DNA of 16,512 nucleotides from Verrucomicrobiales bacterium (GCA_007123695.1 SLGN01000490.1:1-16512), one strand, 5' to 3'; positions 1 through 8,793 are shown, counted from the stretch's first letter. The notes: generated by a model from the letters alone, not told the origin. Made by a program: numbers and translations.

Positions 1-396
1 CTGGAAGGAGAATCCGTAGCCTTCGCGGAACTCCTTGGTGTGCAGGGTCGCGGTCTGAAGCTCGCGCACGAACTCCCGCGTAGGCCCGCTCTCGATGGGA
101 TCGGCAAAGAGGAAGACGATGTCGAGGTCGGACCGCGGCGTCAGTTCGGAGCGCCCCGTGCCGCCGATCGCGGCGACGGCGAAGGCCCCGTCGTAGGCAG
201 GCGCCACCGCCGCGGCCCAGCGCGCGATGGCGTCGGTATGGATCGCGGTGCGTTCGGCGGCGATCTCGGCACCGTCGTCGAGAGTGGCGGCAGCGAGGCG
301 GGCGTCGTTCGCGGCGAGGCGGCTGCGGTAGTTCCGGGCGTTGCAGCCAGGATCGAGCGGGGCGCGGGAGATGTGGGCGGCGTGGAAATTGTGCAT
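1..396 (-). CDS. GlnD-like nucleotidyltransferase, N-terminal part (cut by window edge)
   Basis: The minus-strand frame is open from the ATG at 396 to the window edge, giving 132 residues. Residues 76-96 carry the nucleotidyltransferase signature: a GG-T-GR turn at 78-82, EL-P, then SDLD at 89-92 followed by a hydrophobic strand. This GGxGRxEL-P-SDLD pattern is that of GlnD-type PII uridylyltransferases and their relatives; the two Asp of SDLD would bind metal and NTP. Only about 75 residues precede the motif, shorter than in classical GlnD, so this may be a GlnD-like protein of a different job. No start lies further upstream in frame, and no clear Shine-Dalgarno precedes the ATG. It is divergent from the DUF1080 gene, with 113 bases between. 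The HD and ACT domains expected of true GlnD would lie outside the window and cannot be checked. Confidence 0.8.
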   Translation of the reverse strand, partial: MHNFHAAHISRAPLDPGCNARNYRSRLAANDARLAAATLDDGAEIAAERTAIHTDAIARWAAAVAPAYDGAFAVAAIGGTGRSELTPRSDLDIVFLFADPIESGPTREFVRELQTATLHTKEFREGYGFSFQ

Positions 397-509
397 GTTG
401 CGGTCGAGGCAAAGGAGCCCCCTTCGCGGCCCGCGACAAGCAGAGTTTTTCCGGTTCGGCCATCGATTCGACCTTGCCGGACTCCCTTTCCTCGGGTGAA
501 ATCAGAGAG

Positions 510-1625
510 ATGATTCCCCTCCCCCGAGTTCTCCCCCTCTCGCTGGCGCTCGCCGCCGTCCTCTCCGTCCTCGTCACCGACTCCCTGCGAGCCGACGAGG
601 ACGGCTTCGTGCCGCTCTTCAACGGCCGCGACCTCGAGGGCTGGGTCGTGGTCAACACCGCGCCCTCGACCTGGAGCTTCACCGAGGAAGGGTATCTGCA
701 CTGCACCGGCAAGCCCATCGGCGAGATCCGCACCGAGCGGATGTACCAGAATTTCATCCTCGAGGTGGAGTGGCGCTTCCTCGTGCCCAAGGGAAATTCC
801 GGCATTTTCGTCTGGGCCGACGACATCACCGCCAAAGGCCAGCCCTTCATCCGCGGGATCGAGGTGCAGGTGCTCGAGAACGCCTACGGCCAGTCCGAGC
901 GCCACACCACCCACGGCGACATCTTCCCCATCCACGGCGCCACGATGACGCCCGAGAACGGTCGGGGCGGATCGCGGGCCTTCCCCACCGAGGAACGTTC
1001 GCGGCCGAGCCCCGAGTGGAACCACTACCGCATCGAATGCCGCGACGGCGAGATCTCCCTCGCGGTCAACGGCAAGGTCGTGACCCGCGGCCGCGACGGC
1101 ATCCCCCGCAAGGGCTACCTCTGCCTCGAGAGCGAGGGCGGAGTCGTCCAATACCGCAACGCCCGCATCAAGGAGCTGCCCGACACGCCGATCGATCCCG
1201 CCCACGTCGCCATCGCCGACCGGGGCTTCCGCTGCCTCTACACCGGCCTCGACTTCTCCGGCTGGCGCGACGCGGCCGGCTGGCAGCCGCGCGACTGGGA
1301 ATTCGTCAACGCCGCCGGGGCCGACGCCCTGGAGACGGAGGAGTCCTTCGGTAGCGACTTCCGCTTCATTGTCGATCTCAAGCCCGAGGAGGAAAGCGGA
1401 CGCCCTGCTCTGTCCGTGCGGGGCCGGCGGGTGCCGCTCGATCCCGAAAGGCTCCGGCCCGGCGCCTACCACCGCATCGAGGGGACCGTGACCGGCCGCC
1501 GGCTCGTTCTCGAAATCGACGGGGAAACGGCGGCGGAAATCGACGACCTGCCCGAATCCGGCCCGCTCGGCATCGCTCCCGACGGTCCCGCGACCTGGGC
1601 CAATCCCTATGTCAGCACCCGTTGA
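510..1625 (+). CDS. Secreted DUF1080 (3-keto-disaccharide hydrolase-type) protein with two lectin-like modules
   Basis: The product has 371 residues. Residues 1-28 form a signal peptide: Arg6, a Leu/Ala/Val core, and a likely cut after SLRA, so the product is exported. Residues 33-223 are a full DUF1080 domain, beginning with the FNGRDLEGW block and continuing with GNSGIFVWA and a WNHYRIECRDG strand. Residues 238-371 look like a second, shorter copy starting LYTGLDFSGW. DUF1080 domains have a concanavalin/glucanase-like fold; some hydrolyse 3-keto-glycosides and others occur in secreted sugar-degrading proteins of planctomycetes and verrucomicrobia. The start at 510 is chosen over an in-frame start at 474 because it places the signal peptide at the N-terminus. 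The 3' end overlaps the next gene by 17 bases, suggesting co-transcription. The exact substrate is unknown. Confidence 0.9.
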   Translation: MIPLPRVLPLSLALAAVLSVLVTDSLRADEDGFVPLFNGRDLEGWVVVNTAPSTWSFTEEGYLHCTGKPIGEIRTERMYQNFILEVEWRFLVPKGNSGIFVWADDITAKGQPFIRGIEVQVLENAYGQSERHTTHGDIFPIHGATMTPENGRGGSRAFPTEERSRPSPEWNHYRIECRDGEISLAVNGKVVTRGRDGIPRKGYLCLESEGGVVQYRNARIKELPDTPIDPAHVAIADRGFRCLYTGLDFSGWRDAAGWQPRDWEFVNAAGADALETEESFGSDFRFIVDLKPEEESGRPALSVRGRRVPLDPERLRPGAYHRIEGTVTGRRLVLEIDGETAAEIDDLPESGPLGIAPDGPATWANPYVSTR

Positions 1626-2787
1626 GCCGCTGCGGTTCCTCTTCCTGAACCAGTTCGTGCCGCCGGACCCCGCTCCGACGGCCCGGCTGCTCGGAGACTT
1701 GGCCGAGGAGCTGGAGCGCCGCGGCCATCTCGTGCGGCGGATCGGCGACTCCGTGCAATACCGCGGGGCCAAGACGGTGCTCGGCAGCCGGGCCCTGCGC
1801 GAGGGGATCTCGCTCGCGCGGCTGCTCTTCAAAACCGTTGCCGCTCCGCGTGCCGACGCCATCCTGTGCCTCAGTTCGCCTCCGCTGCTGCCCGTCGTGC
1901 CTCTCCTCGCCAAGGTCCGCCATCGGCGGGCCCGGCTGATCCACTGGGCCATGGACCTCTATCCCGATGTCGCCGTCGCCCTCGGCGAACTGCGCGAGGG
2001 CTCGCCGCTGCATCGCGCCAGCGCCCGGGCGATGCGCCGGGCCTACCGCGCCTGCCGGCTCGTCGTCGCCCTCGACCGGGAAATGGCCGGGCGGATCCCG
2101 GTCCCTGCGGAAAGATGCGCGATCCACCCCCCCTGGCCCCCGGCGGCGGCGTGCGATTTTGGGAAACGCAACGAGGGTGGCTCCGGAGCGGAGCCGGAAG
2201 ACTCTGCCGCGCCGAGCCCCTTCACCTGGCTCTACTCGGGCAACCTCGGGCGCGCCCACGAATGGCGCGACCTGCTCGTGGCGCAGGGCGAACTCGAGGC
2301 CGAAGGTCTGCCGGTGGATCTCGTCTTCCAAGGCGGAGGCACCGAGCGGGCCGCCGCCGAAGACGAAGCGGCCCGCCTCGGTCTGCGCCGTTGCCGTTGG
2401 CTGCCCTACGCCGAAGACGGCGCCTTGCTCGACTCCCTGCTGGCCGCCGACGCCCTCGTCGCCACGCAGAGACCGCGCACCGCCGGCTGCCTCTGGCCAA
2501 GCAAGCTCGCCCTGCTGCGGCAGCTCGGACGGCCTCTCGTGTGGGTCGGTCCCGACGGAGACGGCATCGCCGGGGAACTGCGCGCCGAGAGCCATGGCGT
2601 CTTCGCTCCGGGCCAATCCCGCGCTCTCGCGAGCCACTTGCGCGGTCTCGCCGCCTCGCGCCCGGCGGTCCGCCCGCCCGACGACCGCGATGCCCTCGCC
2701 GCCCGGATCGAAGCCGCACGCGGAGAATCCATCCGCCGACTCGCCGACGAGGTCGAGACGGCGGCAACGGCGGCGACGGCGCGGTGA
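1609..2787 (+). CDS. Family 4 glycosyltransferase (GT-B fold)
   Basis: The product has 392 residues and no signal peptide. The N-terminal Rossmann half has the typical opening FLNQFVPPDPAPTARLL and a LAEELERRGH helix (residues 10-40). The C-terminal half starts with the WLYSGNLGRAHEW strand and turn (207-219) and contains a VFQGGG loop near 239-244 and a GPDGDGIAGEL segment (314-324) where the nucleotide-sugar site lies in GT4 enzymes. A Gly/Ser/Glu-rich linker (183-203) separates the halves. It most likely transfers a sugar from a nucleotide donor to a polysaccharide or lipid-linked acceptor at the cytoplasmic face of the membrane. Its ATG lies inside the end of the DUF1080 gene, so translation is probably coupled. 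It converges on the cupin gene with only three bases between stops and no visible terminator. Donor and acceptor cannot be told. Confidence 0.85.
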   Translation: MSAPVEPLRFLFLNQFVPPDPAPTARLLGDLAEELERRGHLVRRIGDSVQYRGAKTVLGSRALREGISLARLLFKTVAAPRADAILCLSSPPLLPVVPLLAKVRHRRARLIHWAMDLYPDVAVALGELREGSPLHRASARAMRRAYRACRLVVALDREMAGRIPVPAERCAIHPPWPPAAACDFGKRNEGGSGAEPEDSAAPSPFTWLYSGNLGRAHEWRDLLVAQGELEAEGLPVDLVFQGGGTERAAAEDEAARLGLRRCRWLPYAEDGALLDSLLAADALVATQRPRTAGCLWPSKLALLRQLGRPLVWVGPDGDGIAGELRAESHGVFAPGQSRALASHLRGLAASRPAVRPPDDRDALAARIEAARGESIRRLADEVETAATAATAR

Positions 2788-2790
2788 CGC

Positions 2791-3180
2791 CTACGCTTCG
2801 AAGTAGTCGTTGTCTGCGATGTCGGGGATGCCGACGACGAGCACCCTCATGCGGCCGCGGGCTCCGTGGACGACGCCGGGCGGGATGTGGACGAGGCTGC
2901 CTTTCGACACCGGTTGCTCCTCGCCGTCGAGCACCACCACTCCGCCGCCGTCGAGCACGTAGTAGAGCTCGGTGGAGCGTTTGTGGTAGTGGAGCTTGGC
3001 CCCGTCGATGTCGACGGCATGGGCCCAGGCGGCGGGCGAGAGGTGGGCGTCCTCGTGGCTGACGAGGCGGTCGCGCCAGCCGCAGGCGCTGCGCTCGCGC
3101 GGGGTGTGGCCCTCGTGGCGCACGAGCAGGGGGCCCTGGCCCGTGTCGGTCGCTGCTTCCTCGGCTTTCTCGTTGTCCAT
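2791..3180 (-). CDS. Small single-domain cupin protein
   Basis: The product has 129 residues. Cupin motif 1 is at 60-78 with H64, H66 and E71 between conserved glycines; motif 2 is at 94-105 (GSLVHIPPGVVH) with H105. The full 3-His/1-Glu metal site is therefore present. Residues 1-30 are polar and probably disordered. Such small cupins include sugar epimerases, dioxygenases and ligand-binding proteins, and the sequence does not discriminate between them. The start was placed at MDNEK because this lies between genes; a longer frame to 3498 would run into the upstream gene. The gene starts 34 bases after the end of the DUF116-prenyl synthase gene and reads the same way, so it is likely the last gene of the nusA cluster. 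Confidence 0.85.
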   Translation of the reverse strand: MDNEKAEEAATDTGQGPLLVRHEGHTPRERSACGWRDRLVSHEDAHLSPAAWAHAVDIDGAKLHYHKRSTELYYVLDGGGVVVLDGEEQPVSKGSLVHIPPGVVHGARGRMRVLVVGIPDIADNDYFEA

Positions 3181-3214
3181 GCGAGAGAGGCGGCTTGGGA
3201 AGGGGCGGACCGGA

Positions 3215-4984
3215 TCAAGCCACCGCCGCCGGAGCTGCCGCGGCGGGCTCTCCCTCCTCCTCGCGGACGCCGTTCTTGACCTCGAACTCGCGGCACCAGC
3301 CCTTGATTTCGAGATCGTTGAAGATCTTGCCCATGACCCGGCGGAGGAGTCCTTTGAGATTGGCGTTGTCGAGTTCGGCGAGGGCGCGCACGGCGGCCTC
3401 CTTGTAGGTCTCGAGGAGAAGGACGCATTTCTCGTCGGCCTCGAGCGCATGGGCGAGGCCGCGGACCTTGTGGATCGCGAGGCCTTCCAAGTCGCCATGG
3501 GTCCAAAGGGCGTCGAGGACGGCCTTGTCCTCGCCCTTGGCCCGCTCTCGGGCGACGCCGAGCAGGACGCTGGGACGCATCCGCTCGAGTTCGTTGTCGC
3601 CGGCGTCGGCGCCGAGGTCGTCCATGTCGTCGCGGATCTGGTAGGCGATGCCGAGATTCTCGGAATACTGCTCCAGCACTCCGGCCACCTCGTCGAGCTG
3701 GCCGGCGTAGGCGGCGCCGAGCTTCAGGGCGACTTCGAAGGCGGGGGCGGTCTTCTGCCGGAAGATCTCGAGGACTTGCTTCGAGCCGAGGGGCTGGGGA
3801 TCGCGGGCCCAGATGAGCTCGGCGCCCTGGCCGCGGCAGAGCTCGCGCTGGCCGCGTGCCGCGACGAGCAGCATCTGCGCCTTGGCCGCGTCGCCGGCCT
3901 CGCATTCGCCGATGAGCCGGTAGCCTTCGCCGAGGAGGAGGTCGCCCGCGTTCAGCGCGACGGCGACGCCGTGCTCTGCGTTGAGGGTGGGCTGGCCGTA
4001 GCGCCCGTGGTCCTCGTCCTCGATGTCGTCGTGGACGAGCGAGGCCTTGTGGAAGAGCTCGGTGGCGAAGGCGACCTTCTTGAGATCCTCGGGGATGGGA
4101 CCGCCGCGGTCCTCGCGCAGGGCCTCGTAGGCGGCGACGGTGAGAAAGGGACGCCAGCGCTTGCCGTCGCGGGCGAGCCATTCGCGGGCGATTTCCTCCT
4201 GCCGGCCAAGGGCGGGACCCATGATGCGCTCGATCGACTCGGGGGTGAACCAGGTCTTCACCTCCTCGTGGAGACCGGCGAGGTCGAGGCGGCGGGTCTG
4301 GTCCTCGCTGGTGAGGTGGATGTATTCCCAGACCCAGTCGATGTCGACGGTGGTGTTGATGCAGTCGTCCTGCAGCAGGGGCACGGCGATGGAGGGGATC
4401 GCGGCGGCCTCGACGTAGGGGAAGGTGCGCTCGAGCACGGGCAGGCAGGAGATGCCGACGATGGCCTCGATCTGCCCGGTCTGGATCAGGGACATGACGA
4501 TGGCGGAGCCTTCGGCGACGAGGACGGCGTAGCCGAGGCGCTCGGCCTCGTTCTGGAAATCCTGGATCGAGCAGAGGCCGCACTGCTTGCAGAGGAGACC
4601 GAACTCGTCGAAGGGCGCGGGGCACTTGTCCTCGACCCGCAGGCATTTGGGCATGAGGAGGAGGCGCCGCTCGTAGGGAATCTCGGCGAGGGTCTCGCGC
4701 CACATCTCGTTGTTGAGGCATACCGCGGTGTAATGCAGGTAGGTCTCGTCGCCATCGTAGCCCAGTTCGGCGAGGATGCGGCGCGCGTGGACGTCGAGTT
4801 CCTCCAAGGGCATGGGGGGCACGGGATTCTCCGCCGCCACGTAGTTGCGGATGGCACGCAGGAAGGCGTCGCGCTCGGCCTTGGTCTGCGGGATGTTCTT
4901 CTTCGGCGGGCGGAAGCGGGTCGTCGTGACCGGAACGGGCTTGGGCACCTTGATCGTGGCGAGGCTGGCAGCTGGCTGGGACAT
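3215..4984 (-). CDS. DUF116 domain fused to trans-polyprenyl diphosphate synthase
   Basis: The product has 589 residues in two parts. Residues ~75-215 resemble DUF116, with C114, C121, the CKQCGLC cluster (C132, C135, C138) and C180, a set that could hold an Fe-S cluster. Residues ~255-560 are a trans-isoprenyl diphosphate synthase with every hallmark intact: GKRWRP (274-279), first Asp-rich motif DDIED (319-323), a GQ motif near 385-386, KTA (411-413) and second Asp-rich motif DDMDD (452-456). The synthase half should condense isopentenyl diphosphate onto an allylic primer to make quinone side chains or other long prenyls. The DUF116 role is unknown. The C-terminus is an Ala/Glu-rich tail. 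An upstream in-frame start at 5080 exists, but its extra 32 residues look non-coding. The gene follows nrnA by 125 bases; a 5-bp GC hairpin (5095-5108) sits just past the nrnA stop, without a U-tract. Confidence 0.9.
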   Translation of the reverse strand: MSQPAASLATIKVPKPVPVTTTRFRPPKKNIPQTKAERDAFLRAIRNYVAAENPVPPMPLEELDVHARRILAELGYDGDETYLHYTAVCLNNEMWRETLAEIPYERRLLLMPKCLRVEDKCPAPFDEFGLLCKQCGLCSIQDFQNEAERLGYAVLVAEGSAIVMSLIQTGQIEAIVGISCLPVLERTFPYVEAAAIPSIAVPLLQDDCINTTVDIDWVWEYIHLTSEDQTRRLDLAGLHEEVKTWFTPESIERIMGPALGRQEEIAREWLARDGKRWRPFLTVAAYEALREDRGGPIPEDLKKVAFATELFHKASLVHDDIEDEDHGRYGQPTLNAEHGVAVALNAGDLLLGEGYRLIGECEAGDAAKAQMLLVAARGQRELCRGQGAELIWARDPQPLGSKQVLEIFRQKTAPAFEVALKLGAAYAGQLDEVAGVLEQYSENLGIAYQIRDDMDDLGADAGDNELERMRPSVLLGVARERAKGEDKAVLDALWTHGDLEGLAIHKVRGLAHALEADEKCVLLLETYKEAAVRALAELDNANLKGLLRRVMGKIFNDLEIKGWCREFEVKNGVREEEGEPAAAAPAAVA

Positions 4985-5109
4985 CTTCTGAGCGCTTGGG
5001 GGGAATGGAGAACCGACACGGTCGCGCCGGGCCTGAGACAATGGCTCCTCTAGCTTTAGCCGAAGAGCGCGCTTCCGCAAAGGGGAATCGTGCCCACGCG
5101 GGCGCGTGA

Positions 5110-6102
5110 TCAGGCAATGGGTCCGGCCTTCCCGAGAGCCTCGCCCACGGCGGCGAGAAAGCGCTCCTCGGCCTCCTCGAGAGGCCCCGGCAGCCTCGCC
5201 CCGGCGGCCAGAGTGTGTCCGCCGCCGCCGAAGCCCGCGCAGATCTCCCCCACCCCGCAGCGCTCGTCCTTGGAGCGGCTGCTGACGCGGATCTTGCCGT
5301 CGGGCAGCTCCTCGAAAAAAACGGCCACAATCACAGTGTCGATGGCGCGCACGACGTCGATGGCGCCCTCGGTGTCGCCCGCACGCAGGTCGAGCTCGCG
5401 GGTGGTGGCGAGGGGCAGCTTCACGCTGGCGCAGCGACCGCCGAAATCGAGCCGCATGCCCTGGAGCAACCGCTTCAGGGCCTCGACGCGGCGCCGGGGA
5501 TAGCTCTCGTAGAGAAGCCGGTTGACCCGCCCCACATCGACGCCGAGATCGAGGATGTCCCCGCCGATCCTCATCGTCTCGCCCGTGGTCGAGCCGTAGC
5601 GGAAGCTCCCCGTGTCGGTGGAGATGGCGGCGAGCAGATTTTCCCCGATCTCGGCGTCGAGGGGCCAGCCGCTCAGCGTCGCGAGGCGGTGGACGAGCTG
5701 CCCCGTGGCCGGCGCGACGGGATCGACGTGGGCGAGGTCGCCGAAGCGGGTGTTGCTGACGTGGTGGTCGAGATTGATGGTGAAGGGCACCTCGGCGGCC
5801 ATGGCCCAGACGGCGTCGTCGACGCGGTCGCGTCCGGCGCAGTCGAGCACGACGAGCAAGTCGGCCCGCGAGATCCCCGAGGGCGGGCCGATGCGCTCGC
5901 TGCCGGGAAGAAAGGCGAGCGACTCGGGCACCGGATCCCGGTTCACCACGGCGACTTCCTTGCCCAGCTTTTCAAGGAGCCGGGCCAGGGCGAGGCAAGA
6001 ACCGATGGCGTCACCATCGGGCCGGTCGTGGCTGACGACCAAGACCGAGCGCGACTCTTCGATGCGGTCTTGCAGATCTGACAGGGTTGCTTCCACGGGC
6101 AA
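5110..6102 (-). CDS. nrnA: DHH/DHHA1 phosphoesterase, NrnA-like (nanoRNase / pAp phosphatase)
   Basis: The product has 330 residues, the usual NrnA length. Motifs in order: DGDAIGS (29-35), LDC with D87, DHH (112-114), a STDTGSFRYG block with D163, and the DHHA1 signature GGGGHTLAAG (292-301). These are the Mn-binding and substrate-binding residues of the family, which degrades 2-5 nt RNAs and, in many members, dephosphorylates 3'-phosphoadenosine 5'-phosphate. The position after rbfA is the classic one. The start is unusual: only a TTG (6102) or a GTG (6096) fits, neither has a Shine-Dalgarno, and the TTG lies on the boundary of a 22-bp tandem repeat array. Translation may therefore depend on the array or on a leaderless-like mode (inference). 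Confidence 0.92.
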   Translation of the reverse strand: MPVEATLSDLQDRIEESRSVLVVSHDRPDGDAIGSCLALARLLEKLGKEVAVVNRDPVPESLAFLPGSERIGPPSGISRADLLVVLDCAGRDRVDDAVWAMAAEVPFTINLDHHVSNTRFGDLAHVDPVAPATGQLVHRLATLSGWPLDAEIGENLLAAISTDTGSFRYGSTTGETMRIGGDILDLGVDVGRVNRLLYESYPRRRVEALKRLLQGMRLDFGGRCASVKLPLATTRELDLRAGDTEGAIDVVRAIDTVIVAVFFEELPDGKIRVSSRSKDERCGVGEICAGFGGGGHTLAAGARLPGPLEEAEERFLAAVGEALGKAGPIA

Positions 6103-6232
6103 ACAGGGTTGGGTCGGTCGCCAAACAGGGTTGGGTCGGTCGCCTAAGAGGGTTGGGTCGGTCGCCTAAGAGGGTTGGGTCGGTCGCCTAAGAGGGTTGG
6201 GTCGCCCACCTAACCGGGTTGGGTCGGCGGCC
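6101..6232. repeat. Six-unit 22-bp tandem repeat filling the rbfA-nrnA gap
   Basis: Six head-to-tail units of exactly 22 bp lie at 6101-6122, 6123-6144, 6145-6166, 6167-6188, 6189-6210 and 6211-6232. All share the plus-strand core GGGTTGGGTCG. Units 1 and 2 are identical and begin AAACA; units 3 and 4 are identical and begin TAAGA; units 5 and 6 are diverged copies. The array starts at the base after the rbfA stop and ends at the nrnA start codon, so it is the whole intergenic region. The unit is not a multiple of three and is not a clean palindrome. A weak relic of the core (ACAGGGTTG, 6081-6089) sits inside nrnA one step further on. Confidence 0.95.
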
Positions 6233-6610
6233 TCAGAGCTTGTCGCTGATCCCCTCCGGATCGTCGGCCAATTCGATCTCTCCGATGTCGTCGAGGATGT
6301 CGAGGATACGCACGCCGCGCTCCACCGAATCGTCGAGCTTGAAATGGAGCTGGGGCGTGTTGCGCAAGACGACGCGCTTCATCACCACCCCCTGGATGAA
6401 GCCGCGGCGCCCGTTGAGCTTGTTCACCACCTTGCGGCGCTCCTCGGGCGAACCGATCACGCCGACGTGGACGCTGGCGTCCTTGAGATCCACGGCGGTA
6501 TCGACGGCATGGACGGTGACGAGGACGCCGGGGAATTCGAAGCCCTTCTCGATACAGCTGCTGATCTCGCGCCGGAGGAGCTCGTTGATACGGTCGAGTC
6601 GCTGGCTCAT
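6233..6610 (-). CDS. rbfA: Ribosome-binding factor A
   Basis: The product has 125 residues, matching the RbfA family. The N-terminal helix SQRLDRINELLRREIS, the VTVHAVDTAVDLKDASVHV strand pair, and a C-terminal strand and helix ending in an acidic ELADDPE tail fit the single KH-like fold. RbfA binds the 30S subunit precursor near helix 1 of 16S rRNA and is needed for its maturation, notably in the cold. The gene lies 69 bases after infB and directly before the repeat array and nrnA, the conserved nusA-infB-rbfA order. There is no clear Shine-Dalgarno, as for infB. Confidence 0.93.
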   Translation of the reverse strand: MSQRLDRINELLRREISSCIEKGFEFPGVLVTVHAVDTAVDLKDASVHVGVIGSPEERRKVVNKLNGRRGFIQGVVMKRVVLRNTPQLHFKLDDSVERGVRILDILDDIGEIELADDPEGISDKL

Positions 6611-6679
6611 CGTCGGTCTGGGGCGGAGGACTGGTTTTCCCGGCGGCGGACCGGGATGCCCGGGGCAACGGGCGGGGAA

Positions 6680-8770
6680 TCAGAGAGTCTGCTCGAGCTT
6701 CTCAAGCTCGTAGCATTCGATCACGTCGCCCTCGAGGTAGTCGTTGAAACGGCCGAGCTTGATCCCGCACTCGAGACCCACCTTGACCTCCTTCACGTCG
6801 TCCTTGAAGCGACGCAGCGTCGTGAAGCCGCCGTCGTAGATCGGCACCCCGTCGCGCAGGACGCGGGCCCTCGCCTTGCGGGCGACGCGACCGTCGGTGA
6901 CCGAGCAGCCGCCCACCTTTCCGGAGGAAAGCTTGAAGACCTGGAGCACCTTGGCGTGGCCGATGACCTTCTCGCGGGTCTCGGGCTCGAGCATCCCGAG
7001 CATGGCCTCCTTCACCTGGTCGATCAGCTCGTAGATGATGGAGAAGAGCTTCACCTGGACGCCCTCGCGCTTCACCACGGGCTGGGCCTTGGCCTCGACC
7101 TTGGTGTTGAAGCCGATCAGCACGGCGTCCGACGCGCTCGCGAGGAGGACGTCGGCCTCGGTGATCGGACCCACGCCCTGGCGCAGGATCTCGGCGGAGA
7201 TCTTCGCCGAATCGATCTCGGCGAGCGACTTCTCGATGGCCTGGAGCGAACCCTGGGCGTCGGCCTTGACGATGAGCCGCAGCGAGGCCTTTTTGCCCTG
7301 CTCGATGTTGTTGAAAAGCGTCTCCAGGGCGGAGCGCTGGGTCGGGGCGAGCTTGGCCTGGCGCTGCTGCTCGAGACGCTCCTCGCTGAGCTTCTTCGCC
7401 TTGCGCTCGTTCTCCAGCTCGACGAGCTCGTCGCCCACGCTCGGCACGCCGGAGCAGCCGACGATCTCCACCGGGACCGAAGGCCCCGCCGAATCGAGAC
7501 GCTGCCCGCAGTCGTCGAGGAGCGCCTTGACCTTGCCGGAGACGACGCCGCAGATGAAGGCGTCGCCCACCCGCAGAGTGCCGCTCTGAACGAGGACGGT
7601 GCCGGTGGGGCCCTTGCCAGCCTCGGTGCGGGCCTCGATGACGACGCCGCGGGCGGGGCCCTCGGGGCTGGCCTTGAGCTCCAGCACTTCGGCCTGGAGA
7701 TGGATCATCTCGAAAAGGTCGTCGAGTCCCTGGCCGGTCTTCGCCGAGACCTCCACGCAGATGGTGCTGCCGCCCCAGTCCTCGGGAGCGAGGTCGATCT
7801 CCTGGAGCTGGCGCTTGACCCGATCAACGTCGGCGCGGGGAATGTCGACCTTGTTGATCGCCACCACGATGGTGACGCCGGCGGCGCGGCAGTGGTCGAT
7901 GGCTTCGAGCGTGGTCGGCATCAGGCCGTCGTCGGCGGCGACCACCAGCACCACGATGTCGGTGACGTTCGCGCCGCGGGCCCGCATTTCCGAAAACGCG
8001 GCGTGGCCCGGGGTGTCGATGAAGGTCACGGTGTGCCCCTTCCGCTCCACCTGGTAGGCCCCGATGTGCTGGGTGATGCCGCCGGCCTCGCCGTGGACGA
8101 CGCGCGATCCGCGGAAGGCGTCGAGCAGCGAGGTCTTGCCATGGTCGACATGGCCCATGAAGGTGACCACGGGGGGCCGCAGCTCGAGCTGGTCCTCCTC
8201 CAGCTCCTCGGGCGCGGGCGCCTCGGGAACCTCGATGACCTCTTCGACCTTGTGGACCCCGGCGCCCTTCTCGCGGCGCTCCTTCTCGAAGATGAAGCCA
8301 TGCTTTTCGCAGACCTTCGCCGCGATCTCGGGCTCGATCGCCTGCCCCAGGCTCGCGAAGATCTCCATCTCCATGAGGTCCTGCATCAGCAGCACGGGCT
8401 TCAGCTCCATCATCGCGGCGAGTTCCTTGATGATGATTGGCGGTTTGAAATGGATGATCTTCTTGTCGCCGACGACCTCGACCGATTTCGTCGGCTCCTC
8501 TTCCTCCGCCACCTCGCCGACGTCTTCGGCGGCGGCGGCGGCGGCACGGTCCGTGGCCCTAGCCTCGGCGATGGCGTCGAGAGGATTCGACTTCCCGAGG
8601 TGCCCGTAGAGCGATCCCTGCTCCGCTGCGGGAACAGCACGCACCTTGCTTTTGCGCTCCCCCTTGTCGAGGAGGTTCAGGGCCGAAGCCTTGCGCTCGT
8701 CGAGGGTCTTCGCGTCGGCCTCGCCATCTCTGGCGGAATCGGTTTCGGGATTGTTCTTGCGGGGGGGCAT
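6680..8770 (-). CDS. infB: Translation initiation factor IF-2
   Basis: The product has 696 residues, with a short N-terminal arm. Residues 1-95 are charged and Ala-rich (five Ala in a row at 76-80). Residues 100-160 are an IF-2 N-domain. The GTPase domain has all its loops: GHVDHGKT (206-213), GITQHIG (231-237), DTPGH (252-256), NKVD (306-309) and a SAKTGQG loop near 350. Domains II, III and the C-terminal fMet-tRNA-binding domain follow. IF-2 places initiator tRNA on the ribosome. The compact arm, compared with about 890 residues in E. coli, means one form may be made. A candidate promoter and a strong hairpin lie between nusA and this gene, so it can probably be transcribed both from the nusA promoter and on its own. 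Confidence 0.97.
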   Translation of the reverse strand: MPPRKNNPETDSARDGEADAKTLDERKASALNLLDKGERKSKVRAVPAAEQGSLYGHLGKSNPLDAIAEARATDRAAAAAAEDVGEVAEEEEPTKSVEVVGDKKIIHFKPPIIIKELAAMMELKPVLLMQDLMEMEIFASLGQAIEPEIAAKVCEKHGFIFEKERREKGAGVHKVEEVIEVPEAPAPEELEEDQLELRPPVVTFMGHVDHGKTSLLDAFRGSRVVHGEAGGITQHIGAYQVERKGHTVTFIDTPGHAAFSEMRARGANVTDIVVLVVAADDGLMPTTLEAIDHCRAAGVTIVVAINKVDIPRADVDRVKRQLQEIDLAPEDWGGSTICVEVSAKTGQGLDDLFEMIHLQAEVLELKASPEGPARGVVIEARTEAGKGPTGTVLVQSGTLRVGDAFICGVVSGKVKALLDDCGQRLDSAGPSVPVEIVGCSGVPSVGDELVELENERKAKKLSEERLEQQRQAKLAPTQRSALETLFNNIEQGKKASLRLIVKADAQGSLQAIEKSLAEIDSAKISAEILRQGVGPITEADVLLASASDAVLIGFNTKVEAKAQPVVKREGVQVKLFSIIYELIDQVKEAMLGMLEPETREKVIGHAKVLQVFKLSSGKVGGCSVTDGRVARKARARVLRDGVPIYDGGFTTLRRFKDDVKEVKVGLECGIKLGRFNDYLEGDVIECYELEKLEQTL

Positions 8771-8793
8771 AGGGAAAACGGGGAGAGGCGCCA

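Noticed and set aside
141..1952. 600-codon minus-strand frame antisense to the DUF1080 gene
   Set aside because: It overlaps two well-supported plus-strand genes and the GlnD-like gene in the wrong frame.
5095..5108. Terminator after nrnA
   Set aside because: A 5-bp GC stem with tetraloop exists, but no T-run follows on the minus strand, so read-through to the prenyl synthase gene is expected.
2847..5330. Long minus-strand frame of over 800 codons covering the prenyl synthase region
   Set aside because: It is a shifted frame of the fusion gene, Arg/Pro-rich throughout, while the chosen frame holds all synthase and DUF116 motifs.
6101..6232. CRISPR array
   Set aside because: The units are 22 bp, directly adjoining, with no unique spacers and no cas genes nearby.
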